Origin: Streptomyces sp. NRRL WC-3618
GTDB taxonomy: Bacteria > Actinomycetota > Actinomycetes > Streptomycetales > Streptomycetaceae
Assembly: GCF_001280005.1 (NCBI RefSeq)
Contig: NZ_LGDW01000500.1
Span: forward strand, 1-28,370
DNA: 28,370 nt
Direction: 5' to 3'
Shown in pieces: positions 1-7,528 of this stretch. The notes beneath the pieces are model-generated. The model had not been told where the DNA came from. It ran no database searches and worked only from the letters and a program-made list of their open reading frames with translations. Within the stretch, counting starts at the first letter, position 1. Every line of letters begins with the position of its first letter. The position numbers and the translations under genes are program-made.

Positions 1-105
1 CCCCGGAGGCACCCCCACCTCCCCACCCGCACCCCCAAGATCGCCGCCCCCTCCCCTCCCGCATCTCGCATCGCGGACGATCGCGTCTCATCATGCGACA
101 CGCCG

Positions 106-142
106 GTGACATCCCCGGCAATCCGTCCCTACGATCGACGCT
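106..142 (+). promoter_or_regulatory. Leaderless promoter of the sulfur operon
   Basis: A -35-like GTGACA lies at 106-111 and a -10-like TACGAT at 130-135, separated by 18 bp. The ATG of the leader peptide begins 7 nt after the -10 box, so transcription would start at or next to the ATG. No ribosome binding site is visible before this ATG, which agrees with a leaderless mRNA. The elements are seen in the sequence; promoter activity is inferred. Confidence 0.65.
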
Positions 143-223
143 ATGCAGCGACAGGCGGACCTCACGAAGCGGCGGGCAGTAGACCTGTGCCGCGTCGCCG
201 CCATGCTCTGTCGCCCTTTCTGA
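143..223 (+). CDS. Cysteine-containing leader peptide (putative attenuator)
   Basis: This 26-codon ORF encodes a peptide with the core LTKRRAVDLCRVAAMLCR and cysteines at residues 16 and 23. The pattern is that of the short 'putative leader peptides' found ahead of sulfur-assimilation genes in Streptomyces and other actinobacteria, where ribosome pausing at Cys codons is thought to report cysteine supply. It is too short for normal gene calling. Its ATG sits directly on the predicted transcription start, so it is probably leaderless. The next gene downstream is a thiosulfate sulfurtransferase at 409, and the 185-bp interval contains small hairpins. The peptide itself probably has no function beyond regulation. 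Family resemblance is strong; the regulatory role here is inferred. Confidence 0.85.
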   Translation: MQRQADLTKRRAVDLCRVAAMLCRPF

Positions 224-271
224 GCGGGAGCGCGCGGCGTCCAGCAGCGCATCCCTCCCGCGTCCCCCGGC

Positions 272-352
272 GCCCTGTCCCCAGGGCCCTCGTGCGCGCG
301 TCGCAGCAGGCCTGACCGCACACGACCGGGTACGAGTGACACGTACGTACCC
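272..352 (+). promoter_or_regulatory. Hairpins between leader peptide and rhodanese
   Basis: Two short inverted repeats are visible: gccctg/cagggc at 272-277 and 282-287, and gggtacg/cgtaccc at 328-334 and 346-352. The second lies about 40 nt before the rhodanese ribosome binding site. They could form alternative RNA structures in a leader attenuator, but they are short and the model is not proven by the sequence. Confidence 0.35.
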
Positions 353-408
353 CCTCTGCTCACGCACCACGCACCACCCCGCCGCAACTGCCCCGGAGGA
401 GAAACAGC

Positions 409-1248
409 ATGAGCCGCAGCGACGTCCTGGTCGATGCCGACTGGGTCGAGGCCAACCTCGACAACGCCGACATCGCCATCGTCGAGGTGGACGAGGACAC
501 GTCCGCCTACGAGAAGAACCACATCCGCAACGCCATCCGGATCGACTGGACCAAGGACCTCCAGGACCCGGTGCGCCGTGACTTCATCGACGAGGAGGGC
601 TTCGAGAAGCTCCTCTCGGCGAAGGGCATCGGCAACGACACCCTGGTCGTTCTCTACGGCGGCAACAACAACTGGTTCGCCTCGTACGCCTACTGGTACT
701 TCAAGCTGTACGGCCACGAGAACGTCAAGCTGCTCGACGGTGGCCGCAAGAAGTGGGAGCTGGACGCGCGCGAGCTGGTCGAGGAGGTCCCGGAGCGGGC
801 CGCCACCGACTACAAGGCCAAGCCGCAGAACAAGTCGATCCGCGCCTTCCGCGACGACGTCGTGGCGGCCATCGGCTCGCAGAACCTGGTCGACGTGCGC
901 TCGCCCGACGAGTTCAGCGGCAAGCTGCTCGCGCCGGCCCACCTCCCGCAGGAGCAGTCGCAGCGTCCGGGCCACGTCCCGTCCGCGCGCAACATCCCGT
1001 GGTCGAAGAACGCCAACGACGACGGCACCTTCAAGTCGGACGAAGAGCTCAAGGAGCTCTACGCCGACGAGCAGGTCGACCTCGCCAAGGACACCATCGC
1101 GTACTGCCGTATCGGTGAGCGTTCCGCGCTCACCTGGTTCGTCCTGCACGAGCTGCTGGGCGTGGAGAACGTCAAGAACTACGACGGCTCCTGGACCGAG
1201 TACGGCTCCCTGGTCGGCGTTCCGATCGAGCTCGGCGCCAACAAGTAA
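409..1248 (+). CDS. Thiosulfate sulfurtransferase, tandem-domain rhodanese
   Basis: The 279-aa protein has the usual two rhodanese domains, an inactive N-terminal one (about 8-125) and a catalytic C-terminal one (about 150-270). The active-site loop CRIGERS places the sulfur-carrying cysteine at residue 233 and has the CRxGxR form of thiosulfate-specific enzymes. It moves sulfane sulfur from thiosulfate to an acceptor such as cyanide or a thiol in the cytoplasm. The ATG follows a clear AGGAG site. It stands behind a Cys leader peptide and ahead of a DUF1416 gene 79 bp downstream; the same pair (cysA2-sseC2) occurs in Mycobacterium. Regulation by cysteine supply is inferred from the leader. 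The frame and family call are very secure. Confidence 0.95.
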   Translation: MSRSDVLVDADWVEANLDNADIAIVEVDEDTSAYEKNHIRNAIRIDWTKDLQDPVRRDFIDEEGFEKLLSAKGIGNDTLVVLYGGNNNWFASYAYWYFKLYGHENVKLLDGGRKKWELDARELVEEVPERAATDYKAKPQNKSIRAFRDDVVAAIGSQNLVDVRSPDEFSGKLLAPAHLPQEQSQRPGHVPSARNIPWSKNANDDGTFKSDEELKELYADEQVDLAKDTIAYCRIGERSALTWFVLHELLGVENVKNYDGSWTEYGSLVGVPIELGANK

Positions 1249-1327
1249 GCGAACTCCCCCCGTAGGACACCGACGTACACCCCGACCGGCCTTCCTTCCG
1301 TCCGGTCAGAACCTGATGGAGAAAGAC

Positions 1328-1615
1328 ATGTGTGGAGCGAAGGCCGGCGGCCCGGACGCCTCGACGATCAAGCCCGGTGAGACCACGATCCAGGGCCAGG
1401 TGACCCGCGACGGCGAGCCGGTCGTCGGATACGTCCGCCTCCTCGACTCGACCGGCGAGTTCACCGCCGAGGTCCCGACCTCGGCGACCGGACAGTTCCG
1501 CTTCTACGCGGCCGAGGGCACCTGGACCGTCCGCGCGCTCGTCCCCGGCGGCACGGCGGACCGTACGGTCGTCGCCGAGACGGGTGGCCTCTCGGAGGTC
1601 GCGATCGCCGTCTGA
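1328..1615 (+). CDS. DUF1416 (SseC-like) protein
   Basis: The 95-aa product matches the DUF1416 family, known as SseC in mycobacteria. It begins MCGAKAGGPDAS, keeps the early cysteine, and continues as a small beta-sandwich-like protein with the stretches IQGQVTRDGEPVVGYVRLLD and FRFYAAEGTWTVRAL. The family is always found next to thiosulfate sulfurtransferases, so a role in sulfur transfer is likely, but the biochemical function is unknown. The ATG at 1328 is chosen because the conserved family N-terminus starts there and a GGAGAAAG site lies just upstream. A longer in-frame ORF runs back across the rhodanese gene but is its shadow. It is probably co-transcribed with the rhodanese and is followed by a strong terminator. 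Confidence 0.92.
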   Translation: MCGAKAGGPDASTIKPGETTIQGQVTRDGEPVVGYVRLLDSTGEFTAEVPTSATGQFRFYAAEGTWTVRALVPGGTADRTVVAETGGLSEVAIAV

Positions 1616-1633
1616 CGGCAGGCACAGTCCACC

Positions 1634-1675
1634 GAAGGGCCGTACTCCTCACTTCACTCAGGGGTACGGCCCTTC
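1634..1675 (+). terminator. Hairpin terminator after DUF1416
   Basis: A perfect 12-bp inverted repeat, gaagggccgtac / gtacggcccttc, occupies 1634-1645 and 1664-1675 with an 18-nt loop. It lies 18 bp after the stop codon of the DUF1416 gene. There is no long U tract, as is common in Streptomyces. Confidence 0.75.
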
Positions 1676-1687
1676 GCCGCGTGCGGA

Positions 1688-1722
1688 TTACGGACCACGG
1701 ACTACGGCCCTACCCTGGACGT
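1688..1722 (+). promoter_or_regulatory. Possible leaderless promoter of the DUF3099 gene
   Basis: A TACCCT box at 1711-1716 lies 6 nt before the ATG at 1723, and a weak TTACGG occurs 17 bp further upstream at 1688-1693. No Shine-Dalgarno sequence is visible. The layout fits a leaderless start, though the -35 match is poor. Confidence 0.4.
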
Positions 1723-1986
1723 ATGTACGCACGTCGGCGGCACGTGTACTTCGCCATGATGGGCACCTGCGTCACGCTCTTCGTCCTGGCGTGGGCAGTC
1801 GTACGCCTCTGGTCGATGCCGGTGGCGGTCGGTATGTGCGTGGTGGCGATGGTGATCCCGCCGCTGGCGACGATCGTCGCCAACCGCCGGGGCCCGGACG
1901 ACCGCTGGTGGGACGACCCGTCAGGCGACCAGAAGTCCGACGAGTGGTGGGACGAACTGGACGGCAAGAAACGCCGACCGCAGTAG
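1723..1986 (+). CDS. DUF3099 small membrane protein
   Basis: The 87-aa protein starts MYARRRHVYF and has two hydrophobic segments (about 8-26 and 30-48), followed by a hydrophilic tail with the family signature NRRGPDDRWWDDP and EWWDEL. This matches DUF3099, a family of short actinobacterial membrane proteins with no known function. The start at 1723 is preferred over an upstream GTG at 1681 because the family N-terminus begins here. Its own promoter is likely, because a hairpin terminator separates it from the sulfur operon. It converges with the minus-strand gene that ends at 2014. Confidence 0.85.
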   Translation: MYARRRHVYFAMMGTCVTLFVLAWAVVRLWSMPVAVGMCVVAMVIPPLATIVANRRGPDDRWWDDPSGDQKSDEWWDELDGKKRRPQ

Positions 1987-2013
1987 CGCGCTGCGGCCTG
2001 TGATCTGGGCCGG

Positions 2014-2451
2014 CTATCTGCTCCGGCGAGCCGACCGACGCTTGCGCGGCTGTAGCCAGTTGCGCAGGGCCGCGATCTGTCGCTCCTTGGATGCCGTGAT
2101 CCCCGCGATTTCGCCAGAGCCACGCTGAAGTACCCACATGGGCGACCAGTGCCTGTTCCCCTTCGGATCGGTCCAGCGGACAGCGGGGAGGTCGGTGATC
2201 TCCGAGATGCTGCTTCGAGGGATGGTTCGCGTCCGCAGGTAGCCGCGTACCGTCAGTTCGGCGTTCTCGCAGGTGACGGAGAGCCGGTACCCCCGGACAG
2301 CGATGATCACCGAGACAGACAGGACCAGGCAGGCCGACAGGCGCGGGATCACGGCGGTGGTCTGGGCCGCGTAGAAAATGCTCCCGGCGGCCGGCAGCGC
2401 GCCCAGGCAGCTGTTGGCTGTCCGACCCCATCTCGACGGCGCCAGTTCCAT
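2014..2451 (-). CDS. Small PH-domain-like membrane protein
   Basis: The 145-aa product begins MELAPSRWG, has two hydrophobic segments near residues 15-34 and 36-53, then a soluble part with RGYRLSVTCENAELTVRGYL and TIPRSSISEI, the pattern of small bacterial PH-domain proteins that sit behind two membrane helices. A basic tail (RKRRSARR) ends the protein. Function is unknown. The ATG at 2451 is chosen because everything upstream in the same frame is the antisense of the VOC gene and lacks protein-like character. It converges on the DUF3099 gene and diverges from the VOC gene at 2590. Confidence 0.7.
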   Translation of the reverse strand: MELAPSRWGRTANSCLGALPAAGSIFYAAQTTAVIPRLSACLVLSVSVIIAVRGYRLSVTCENAELTVRGYLRTRTIPRSSISEITDLPAVRWTDPKGNRHWSPMWVLQRGSGEIAGITASKERQIAALRNWLQPRKRRSARRSR

Positions 2452-2589
2452 AGCGGCTCCCCTCACGCCTCCCTGACGAAGGCGTCTGCGTTGCGGAAGT
2501 CGGCGAAGAGCCACCGATGAGTTTCGCCGACCAGGCCGGTCTACCACGACGTACGCCATCGAGACGCAGACACAGACTGGAGACCCACC

Positions 2590-3063
2590 ATGACGACGAC
2601 TCCCGCACACCCCGGCCGCATGCTGTTCGTGAACATCCCCGTGGCCGACCTCGAACGCAGCAAGGCGTTCTTCGCTGATCTCGGGTTCAGTTTCAACCCG
2701 AAATTCACCGACGAGACCGCCGCCTGCATGCTGGTCGGCGAGCACGCCTTCGTCATGCTGCTCACCCGGGAGAAGTTCGCGCAGTTCGCGAAACTGCCGA
2801 TGGCCGACCCCACCACGCACACGCTGGCGCTCTACTGCTTCAGCGCGTCCTCCCGTGACGAGGTCGACAAGGTCAGCGCCGCCGCACTCGCGGCGGGCGG
2901 CTCCGAGGTGGATGGCGCCGAGGACTACGGCTTCATGTACTCACGCAGCTTCTACGACCTCGACGGCCACGGCTGGCAGGTCATGTGGATGGACCCGGCG
3001 GCGGCGGAACAGGGCCCCGAGGCGTTCGTGGCCTCCACGCAGGATGCCGACATCCCGGCCTGA
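2590..3063 (+). CDS. VOC family (glyoxalase/bleomycin-resistance-like) protein
   Basis: The 157-aa protein has the two beta-alpha-beta-beta-beta modules of the vicinal oxygen chelate fold: MLFVNIPVADLERSKAFFAD at residues 11-30 and a second half ending FYDLDGHGWQVMWMDP. Such proteins bind a metal and act as lyases, dioxygenases or antibiotic-binding proteins; the substrate cannot be told here. The ATG has an upstream GGAG site (tggagacccaccATG). It is monocistronic: a hairpin terminator follows at 3093. Family certain, function unassigned. Confidence 0.88.
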   Translation: MTTTPAHPGRMLFVNIPVADLERSKAFFADLGFSFNPKFTDETAACMLVGEHAFVMLLTREKFAQFAKLPMADPTTHTLALYCFSASSRDEVDKVSAAALAAGGSEVDGAEDYGFMYSRSFYDLDGHGWQVMWMDPAAAEQGPEAFVASTQDADIPA

Positions 3064-3092
3064 CTGACCCACCTGCGTACATGGGCAGCGCT

Positions 3093-3142
3093 AAGGCCCC
3101 GGACCATGATCGGATGCTCATCCATGATCGGTCCGGGGCCTT
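3093..3142 (+). terminator. Hairpin terminator after the VOC gene
   Basis: A 13-bp perfect inverted repeat (aaggccccggacc at 3093-3105 and ggtccggggcctt at 3130-3142) encloses a second small hairpin ggat/atcc. It lies about 30 bp past the VOC stop codon and could also act on the minus-strand transporter gene that ends at 3270. Confidence 0.75.
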
Positions 3143-3269
3143 GCACCCACGTACGGCACCAAGTGAGTGGTGAGGCTCAACAGGTTATGCGTGTGTGATC
3201 GTCGCCACAGAGACGACGACTGACGCCGTGCGGGTGGATCCTTACGGGATCCTGACGCGGGCGCCGGAT

Positions 3270-5225
3270 TCAGCCGGTGTGGACGCGGGGACGGCGGGGC
3301 CGGTCCGGTTCCGCCCCGCGCAGGACCTCTCGGGTGACCGGGGCGACCTCGCCCTGGCCGAAGAGGAAGAAGCGCAGGAAGTTGGCGAAGGGGTTGCCCT
3401 CGGTCCACTCGAAGTAGATGTGCGGGATGCAGCCGGTCGTGTCACGGGTGTGGAGGAGCAGGGCGGCGAGGGCGTTGGGGACGGAGGAGGACTCCAGGGT
3501 CAGGACCCGGAAGCGGTTGTGCATGACCTCGCCGCGTACGGTCAGGCTCGCCTCGAACTCGGAGGGGTCCGTCACCGTGACCTCGACGAAGACGAAGTCC
3601 TCCTGCTCCGGCATGTCGTTGTCGGCCCGGATCTGCTCGATCTTGTCGCGGTACTCGGCCTTGTCGCGTCGGTCCGGCTCGTTGGCGATGAACCGGATCT
3701 TGCGGCTCGCCATGTCACGGATGAATCGTTCCGCCATGGCGTCCAGCGTGACGCTGGTGACGCGGAGCTCGAAGGCGCGGGCCAGTCGGGACAGCAAGGA
3801 GACCAGGATGATGCCCGCGATGAAGCAGGCGCCGATCTTGACGCCGTCGGGGCGTTCGATGACGTTCGCGACGGTGACGTAGAGGAACACCACCGAGATG
3901 GCGGCGAAGCCGATCGTCCAGCCCCGCTGGCCGGCCTTGCGGGCGGCGATGGTCACGGCGATCGCCGCCGAGCTGATGAGAACCAGCACGCCGGTGGCGT
4001 ACGCACCGCCCTGCGCGTCGACGTCCGCGTCGAAGAGCCAGGTGACGAGGAAGCCGATGAGCGTGAAGACGATGACCATCGGGCGCACGGCACGGGCCCA
4101 GTGCGGGGCCATGCCGTAGCGGGGCAGATAGCGGGGCATCAGATTGAGCAGGCCGGCCATCGCGGAGGCGCCCGCGAACCACAGGATGGCGATCGTCGAG
4201 ATGTCGTAGACCGTGCCGAAGGCTCCGCCCAGGTACTCGTGCGCGAGGTAGGCGAGCGCGCGGCCGTTGGCCTGGCCGCCGGACTCGAACTCCCTCTCCG
4301 GGATGAGCAGGGTGGTGATGAAGCTGGTGGCGATGAGGAAGACGCTCATGATGACCGCGGCGGCGGTCAGCAGCGTCTTGGTGCCCCGGATACGGCCCTT
4401 CGGGCTTTCCTCCGTGTCGGTGTCATCGCCCCTGACGTGCGGCATCACCGCGACGCCGGTCTCGAAGCCGGACAGGCCGAGCGCCAGCTTCGGGAAGACG
4501 AGCAGTGCCACACCGATCATGGCGAAGGCGTTGCCGTGTTCGGCGGTCAGGGCACTGGACCAGTCGGTGATCAGATGGCCCTCGGTCATGACGTGCCACA
4601 TGCCGACGGCGATCACCACGACGTTGAGCCCGAGGTAGACGGCGACCAGGGCCACCGCGACCTCGATGGCCTCCAGGAAGCCCTTGAGGAAGACCGCGCC
4701 GAGCAGGGCGACCAGGACCAGGGTGATCACCATCTGCTGGTCGTGCAGAGTGCTGGTCAGATGCGGGTTCTCGACCAGGTGGGTGGAGGCGTCGGCGGCC
4801 GAGAGGGTGATGGTGATCAGGAAGTCGGTGGCGGCGAAGCCCAGCAGGGTCAGGACGAACAGCTTGCCCTTCCAGAAGGACAGCAGCCGTTCCAGCATCG
4901 CGATCGAGCCCTCGCCGTGCGGGCTCTCCTCGGCCACCCGGCGGTAGACCGGCAGGGCGCCGGCCAGGGTGACGATGACGAGCACGATGGTAGCGATCGG
5001 CGAGAGCAGGCCGGCCGCGAGGGCCGCGATGCCGGGCTGGTAGCCGAGGGTGGAGAAGTAGTCGACGCCGGTCAGGCACATGACCCGCCACCAGCGCTGG
5101 CCCCGGTGCGCCGGCTCGGGCTCGGCGTGCGGACCCATGTGGCCGCCGCTCTTGCCCATGTCGGACAAGCCCTGGAGCATCCACGTCCGCAGACGGCTCG
5201 GTGGTGGGCGTTCGGCGGTGGCCAT
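3270..5225 (-). CDS. APC-superfamily permease with C-terminal cytoplasmic domain
   Basis: The 651-aa protein has an N-terminal APC-type core with the opening motif [18 protein letters not shown] and about 12 hydrophobic segments between residues 50 and 470, followed by a soluble C-terminal domain of roughly 180 residues. It is usually annotated as an amino acid permease. The KUP/KimA-like architecture (APC core plus a long cytoplasmic tail) and its divergent position opposite kdp raise the possibility that it carries potassium; that is inference from context. The ATG at 5225 is preferred because a GGGAG site precedes it; a longer in-frame ORF extends to 5378 only by reading through a tandem repeat. 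It shares the 461-bp intergenic region with kdp. Confidence 0.85.
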   Translation of the reverse strand: MATAERPPPSRLRTWMLQGLSDMGKSGGHMGPHAEPEPAHRGQRWWRVMCLTGVDYFSTLGYQPGIAALAAGLLSPIATIVLVIVTLAGALPVYRRVAEESPHGEGSIAMLERLLSFWKGKLFVLTLLGFAATDFLITITLSAADASTHLVENPHLTSTLHDQQMVITLVLVALLGAVFLKGFLEAIEVAVALVAVYLGLNVVVIAVGMWHVMTEGHLITDWSSALTAEHGNAFAMIGVALLVFPKLALGLSGFETGVAVMPHVRGDDTDTEESPKGRIRGTKTLLTAAAVIMSVFLIATSFITTLLIPEREFESGGQANGRALAYLAHEYLGGAFGTVYDISTIAILWFAGASAMAGLLNLMPRYLPRYGMAPHWARAVRPMVIVFTLIGFLVTWLFDADVDAQGGAYATGVLVLISSAAIAVTIAARKAGQRGWTIGFAAISVVFLYVTVANVIERPDGVKIGACFIAGIILVSLLSRLARAFELRVTSVTLDAMAERFIRDMASRKIRFIANEPDRRDKAEYRDKIEQIRADNDMPEQEDFVFVEVTVTDPSEFEASLTVRGEVMHNRFRVLTLESSSVPNALAALLLHTRDTTGCIPHIYFEWTEGNPFANFLRFFLFGQGEVAPVTREVLRGAEPDRPRRPRVHTG

Positions 5226-5240
5226 CGGCGTGCTCTCCCG

Positions 5241-5312
5241 GTGTACGGCTCGGCGTGGGATTCGGTGTGCGGCTCGGCGTGGGGCTTGACGTGCGGCTTG
5301 GCGTGGGGTTTC
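5241..5312. repeat. Three imperfect 24-bp tandem repeats
   Basis: Three consecutive 24-bp units of the form gtgyrcggctcggcgtggg plus five variable bases occupy 5241-5264, 5265-5288 and 5289-5312, just upstream of the permease start on the minus strand. They extend the permease ORF artificially at its N-terminus. They might affect its 5' untranslated region, but no function can be shown. Confidence 0.7.
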
Positions 5313-5531
5313 GGCCATCACGCAGAAGGCAGCATCAGCGTAAGCAGAGAGTGAGGTGAGGGCCGAGGGCTGGATCACACGCTCGCGTCAGGGTTGCGTT
5401 AAGACCGGCCGCGACGGCGCCGGCGGCACATCAAGCGGGGCTGTTTCGCAGGTGCGGGTGAGGATTGGGCCGTCCGGGGGCGGCAGTCCAGAGGGATCCG
5501 GGCGCCCGGGGAGGTCGCCGCGGTCGAGCCG

Positions 5532-5611
5532 GTCACCCAGGTGACGGTGGGGACGGGGCCGTAAGAGTCCCGTCAAGGGTGCGGGGGCCGCCGTAAGGGA
5601 CCCGTCAACGG
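5532..5611 (+). promoter_or_regulatory. kdp operator candidate: four phased CCGT(C)AA elements
   Basis: Two 22-bp direct repeats matching at 19 positions lie at 5558-5579 and 5590-5611, 32 bp apart. Each holds two copies of a CCGT(C)AA-type element, at 5559, 5570, 5591 and 5602, so the spacings are 11, 21 and 11 bp, whole turns of the helix. OmpR-family regulators such as KdpE bind direct repeats with about this spacing. A separate 14-bp palindrome, gtcacccaggtgac, is at 5532-5545. The block ends 75 bp before the first kdp micro-ORF. Arrangement is seen; identity of the binder is inferred. The rest of 5313-5686 shows no gene. Confidence 0.6.
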
Positions 5612-5686
5612 CCGGACCGTTCCGGTCGGGGGCGGGGTTTGCTCGAGCTGTCCGATTCTCTTCCCACCCTCTTCTAGGAGTTCGCG

Positions 5687-5770
5687 ATGGCCGACCTGGC
5701 CTTCGTCGTCACCACGATCGCGGTGTTCGCGCTGGTGGCCCTCGTCGCCAAGGGGGTGACGAAGCTGTGA
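5687..5770 (+). CDS. 27-aa membrane micro-ORF leading the kdp operon
   Basis: An ATG with a strong AGGAG site 7 nt upstream opens a 27-codon ORF with one hydrophobic helix (ADLAFVVTTIAVFALVALVA) and a basic end GVTKL. Its stop overlaps the GTG start of kdpF (GTGA at 5767-5770), so translation is probably coupled. It is too short for normal gene callers. It is not KdpF, which is encoded by the next ORF; KdpF-like single-helix peptides stabilise the KdpABC complex, so a second such subunit is possible. No function is established for it as far as I know. Confidence 0.75.
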   Translation: MADLAFVVTTIAVFALVALVAKGVTKL

Positions 5771-5856
5771 CCGCCGAGAACGTTGTCGGCCTGATCGTGG
5801 CCGTCGCCCTGCTGGGCTATCTCGTCCTCGCCCTGATCTTCCCGGAGAGGTTCTGA
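5767..5856 (+). CDS. kdpF: KdpF, small subunit of the K+ transporting ATPase
   Basis: The 29-aa product starts with GTG and reads as one membrane helix followed by the KdpF-like end [11 protein letters not shown]. KdpF sits at the KdpA-KdpB interface in the membrane and stabilises the complex. The GTG overlaps the stop of the preceding micro-ORF, and kdpA begins 7 bp after the stop. The short length is normal for this family. Confidence 0.85.
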   Translation: MTAENVVGLIVAVALLGYLVLALIFPERF

Positions 5857-5863
5857 GCTCCGC

Positions 5864-7528
5864 ATGGGTCCCGTTCTCGCCGGCGTCCTCCAACTGCTCG
5901 CCCTGATCGGCGCACTTGCGCTCGCCTACGTCCCCCTCGGCACCTACCTGGCCAGGGTCTACTCCACCGACAAGCACTGGCGCGTCGAGAGGTGGATCTA
6001 CAAGGGCATCGGTGCCAACCCCGACACGCAGATGCGCTGGCCCGCCTACCTGCGCGGTGTCCTCGCGTTCTCCGCGGTCGGCGTGCTCTTCCTCTACCTG
6101 CTCCAGCGGCTGCAGGGCGTACTGCCGGGCTCGCTCGGCTTCGCCTCCATCGACCCGGACCAGGCGTTCAACACCGCCGTGTCCTTCGTGACCAACACCA
6201 ACTGGCAGTCGTACTACGGCGAACAGGCCATGGGCCATGTCGTGCAGACCGCCGGTCTCGCCGTGCAGAACTTCGTCTCGGCGGCCGTGGGCATCGCGGT
6301 GGCGGTGGCGCTCGTACGAGGGTTCGCTCGCTCGCGCACCGGCGAGCTGGGCAACTTCTGGTCCGACCTGGTGCGCGGGGTCACCCGCGTCCTGCTTCCG
6401 GGTACCTTCCTCGCCGCGATCGTGCTGGTGGCGTGCGGGGTCGTCCAGAACTTCTCCGGGATCCATGAAGTGGGTCAGTTCATGGGCGGGTCGCAGCAGT
6501 GGAACGGCGGCGCGGTCGCCTCGCAGGAGGCCGTCAAGGAATTCGGCACCAACGGCGGCGGCTACTTCAACGCCAACTCCGCGCACCCCTTCGAGAACCC
6601 GACGCCGTTCACCAACCTGTTCGAGATCTTCCTGCTGCTGGTGATCCCGTTCGCGCTGACGCGCACCTTCGGGGTCATGGTCGGTTCGGTCAAGCAGGGG
6701 TACGCGATCCTCGCGACCATGGCCACCATCTGGCTCGGGTTCACCGCCCTGATGATGTGGACCGAGTTCGCCCACCACGGCCCGGCGCTCCAACTCGCGG
6801 GTGGGGCGTACGAGGGCAAGGAGGTCCGTTTCGGTGTCGGCGCCTCGTCGATCTTCGCGACGGCGACCACGCTGACCTCGACCGGCGCGGTGGACTCCTT
6901 CCACTCGTCCTTCACCGGGCTCGGCGGCGGCATCACCATGCTCGGCATGATGCTCGGCGAGATCGCGCCCGGCGGCACCGGCTCCGGCCTCTACGGCATG
7001 CTGGTCATGGCGGTCATCGCGGTGTTCATCGCGGGCCTCATGGTCGGCCGTACGCCCGAGTACCTCGGCAAGAAGATCGGCACCCGCGAGATCAAGTTCG
7101 CGGCCTGCTACATCCTCGTCACCCCGGCCCTGGTGCTCGTCTTCACCGCCGCCGCCATGGCGCTGCCGACGCCCGGCCACTCGATGACCAACAGCGGTGC
7201 GCACGGCTTCTCCGAGATCCTCTACGCCTATACCTCCGCGTCGAACAACAACGGCTCGGCCTTCGCCGGTCTGAACGCGGACACGCACTGGTTCAACACC
7301 ACACTGGGCCTGGCCATGGTCCTGGGCCGTTTCCTGCCCATGGTGTTCGTGCTGGCGCTGGCCGGCTCGCTCGCCGAGCAGCGGCCCGTCCCCGAGACCG
7401 CGGGCACCCTGGGTACCCACAAGCCGCTGTTCGTAGGCCTGTTGGTGGGCGCCATCCTCATCATCACCGGTCTGACGTACTTCCCGGCGCTCGCGCTGGG
7501 GCCGCTGGCCGAGGGGCTGGCGTCATGA
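5864..7528 (+). CDS. kdpA: KdpA, potassium-binding channel-like subunit
   Basis: The 554-aa protein is full length for KdpA and has about ten membrane helices. The pore-loop segments are visible: TNTNWQ (110-115), GTNGGGYFN (228-236), the [12 protein letters not shown] region near 345-356, and SNNNGSAF (460-467). KdpA selects K+ and passes it into KdpB inside the KdpFABC complex. The stop overlaps the kdpB start (ATGA at 7525-7528), so translation is coupled. An upstream GGAGAGG site at the kdpF end may serve its start. Confidence 0.97.
   Translation: MGPVLAGVLQLLALIGALALAYVPLGTYLARVYSTDKHWRVERWIYKGIGANPDTQMRWPAYLRGVLAFSAVGVLFLYLLQRLQGVLPGSLGFASIDPDQAFNTAVSFVTNTNWQSYYGEQAMGHVVQTAGLAVQNFVSAAVGIAVAVALVRGFARSRTGELGNFWSDLVRGVTRVLLPGTFLAAIVLVACGVVQNFSGIHEVGQFMGGSQQWNGGAVASQEAVKEFGTNGGGYFNANSAHPFENPTPFTNLFEIFLLLVIPFALTRTFGVMVGSVKQGYAILATMATIWLGFTALMMWTEFAHHGPALQLAGGAYEGKEVRFGVGASSIFATATTLTSTGAVDSFHSSFTGLGGGITMLGMMLGEIAPGGTGSGLYGMLVMAVIAVFIAGLMVGRTPEYLGKKIGTREIKFAACYILVTPALVLVFTAAAMALPTPGHSMTNSGAHGFSEILYAYTSASNNNGSAFAGLNADTHWFNTTLGLAMVLGRFLPMVFVLALAGSLAEQRPVPETAGTLGTHKPLFVGLLVGAILIITGLTYFPALALGPLAEGLAS

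Noticed and set aside
434..1327. Open frame running from inside the rhodanese gene into DUF1416
   Set aside because: Only the part after 1328 is protein-like; the rest is an Arg/Thr/Ser-rich shadow of the rhodanese.
3195..5354. Plus-strand open frame of 719 codons
   Set aside because: It is the complement of the APC transporter; its composition is the typical Asp/Gly/Val/Arg-rich shadow of a high-GC gene and no family motif is present.
5573..7420. Minus-strand frame of 615 codons opposite kdpA
   Set aside because: Antisense shadow of kdpF-kdpA; no motif and a biased Glu/Arg/His composition.
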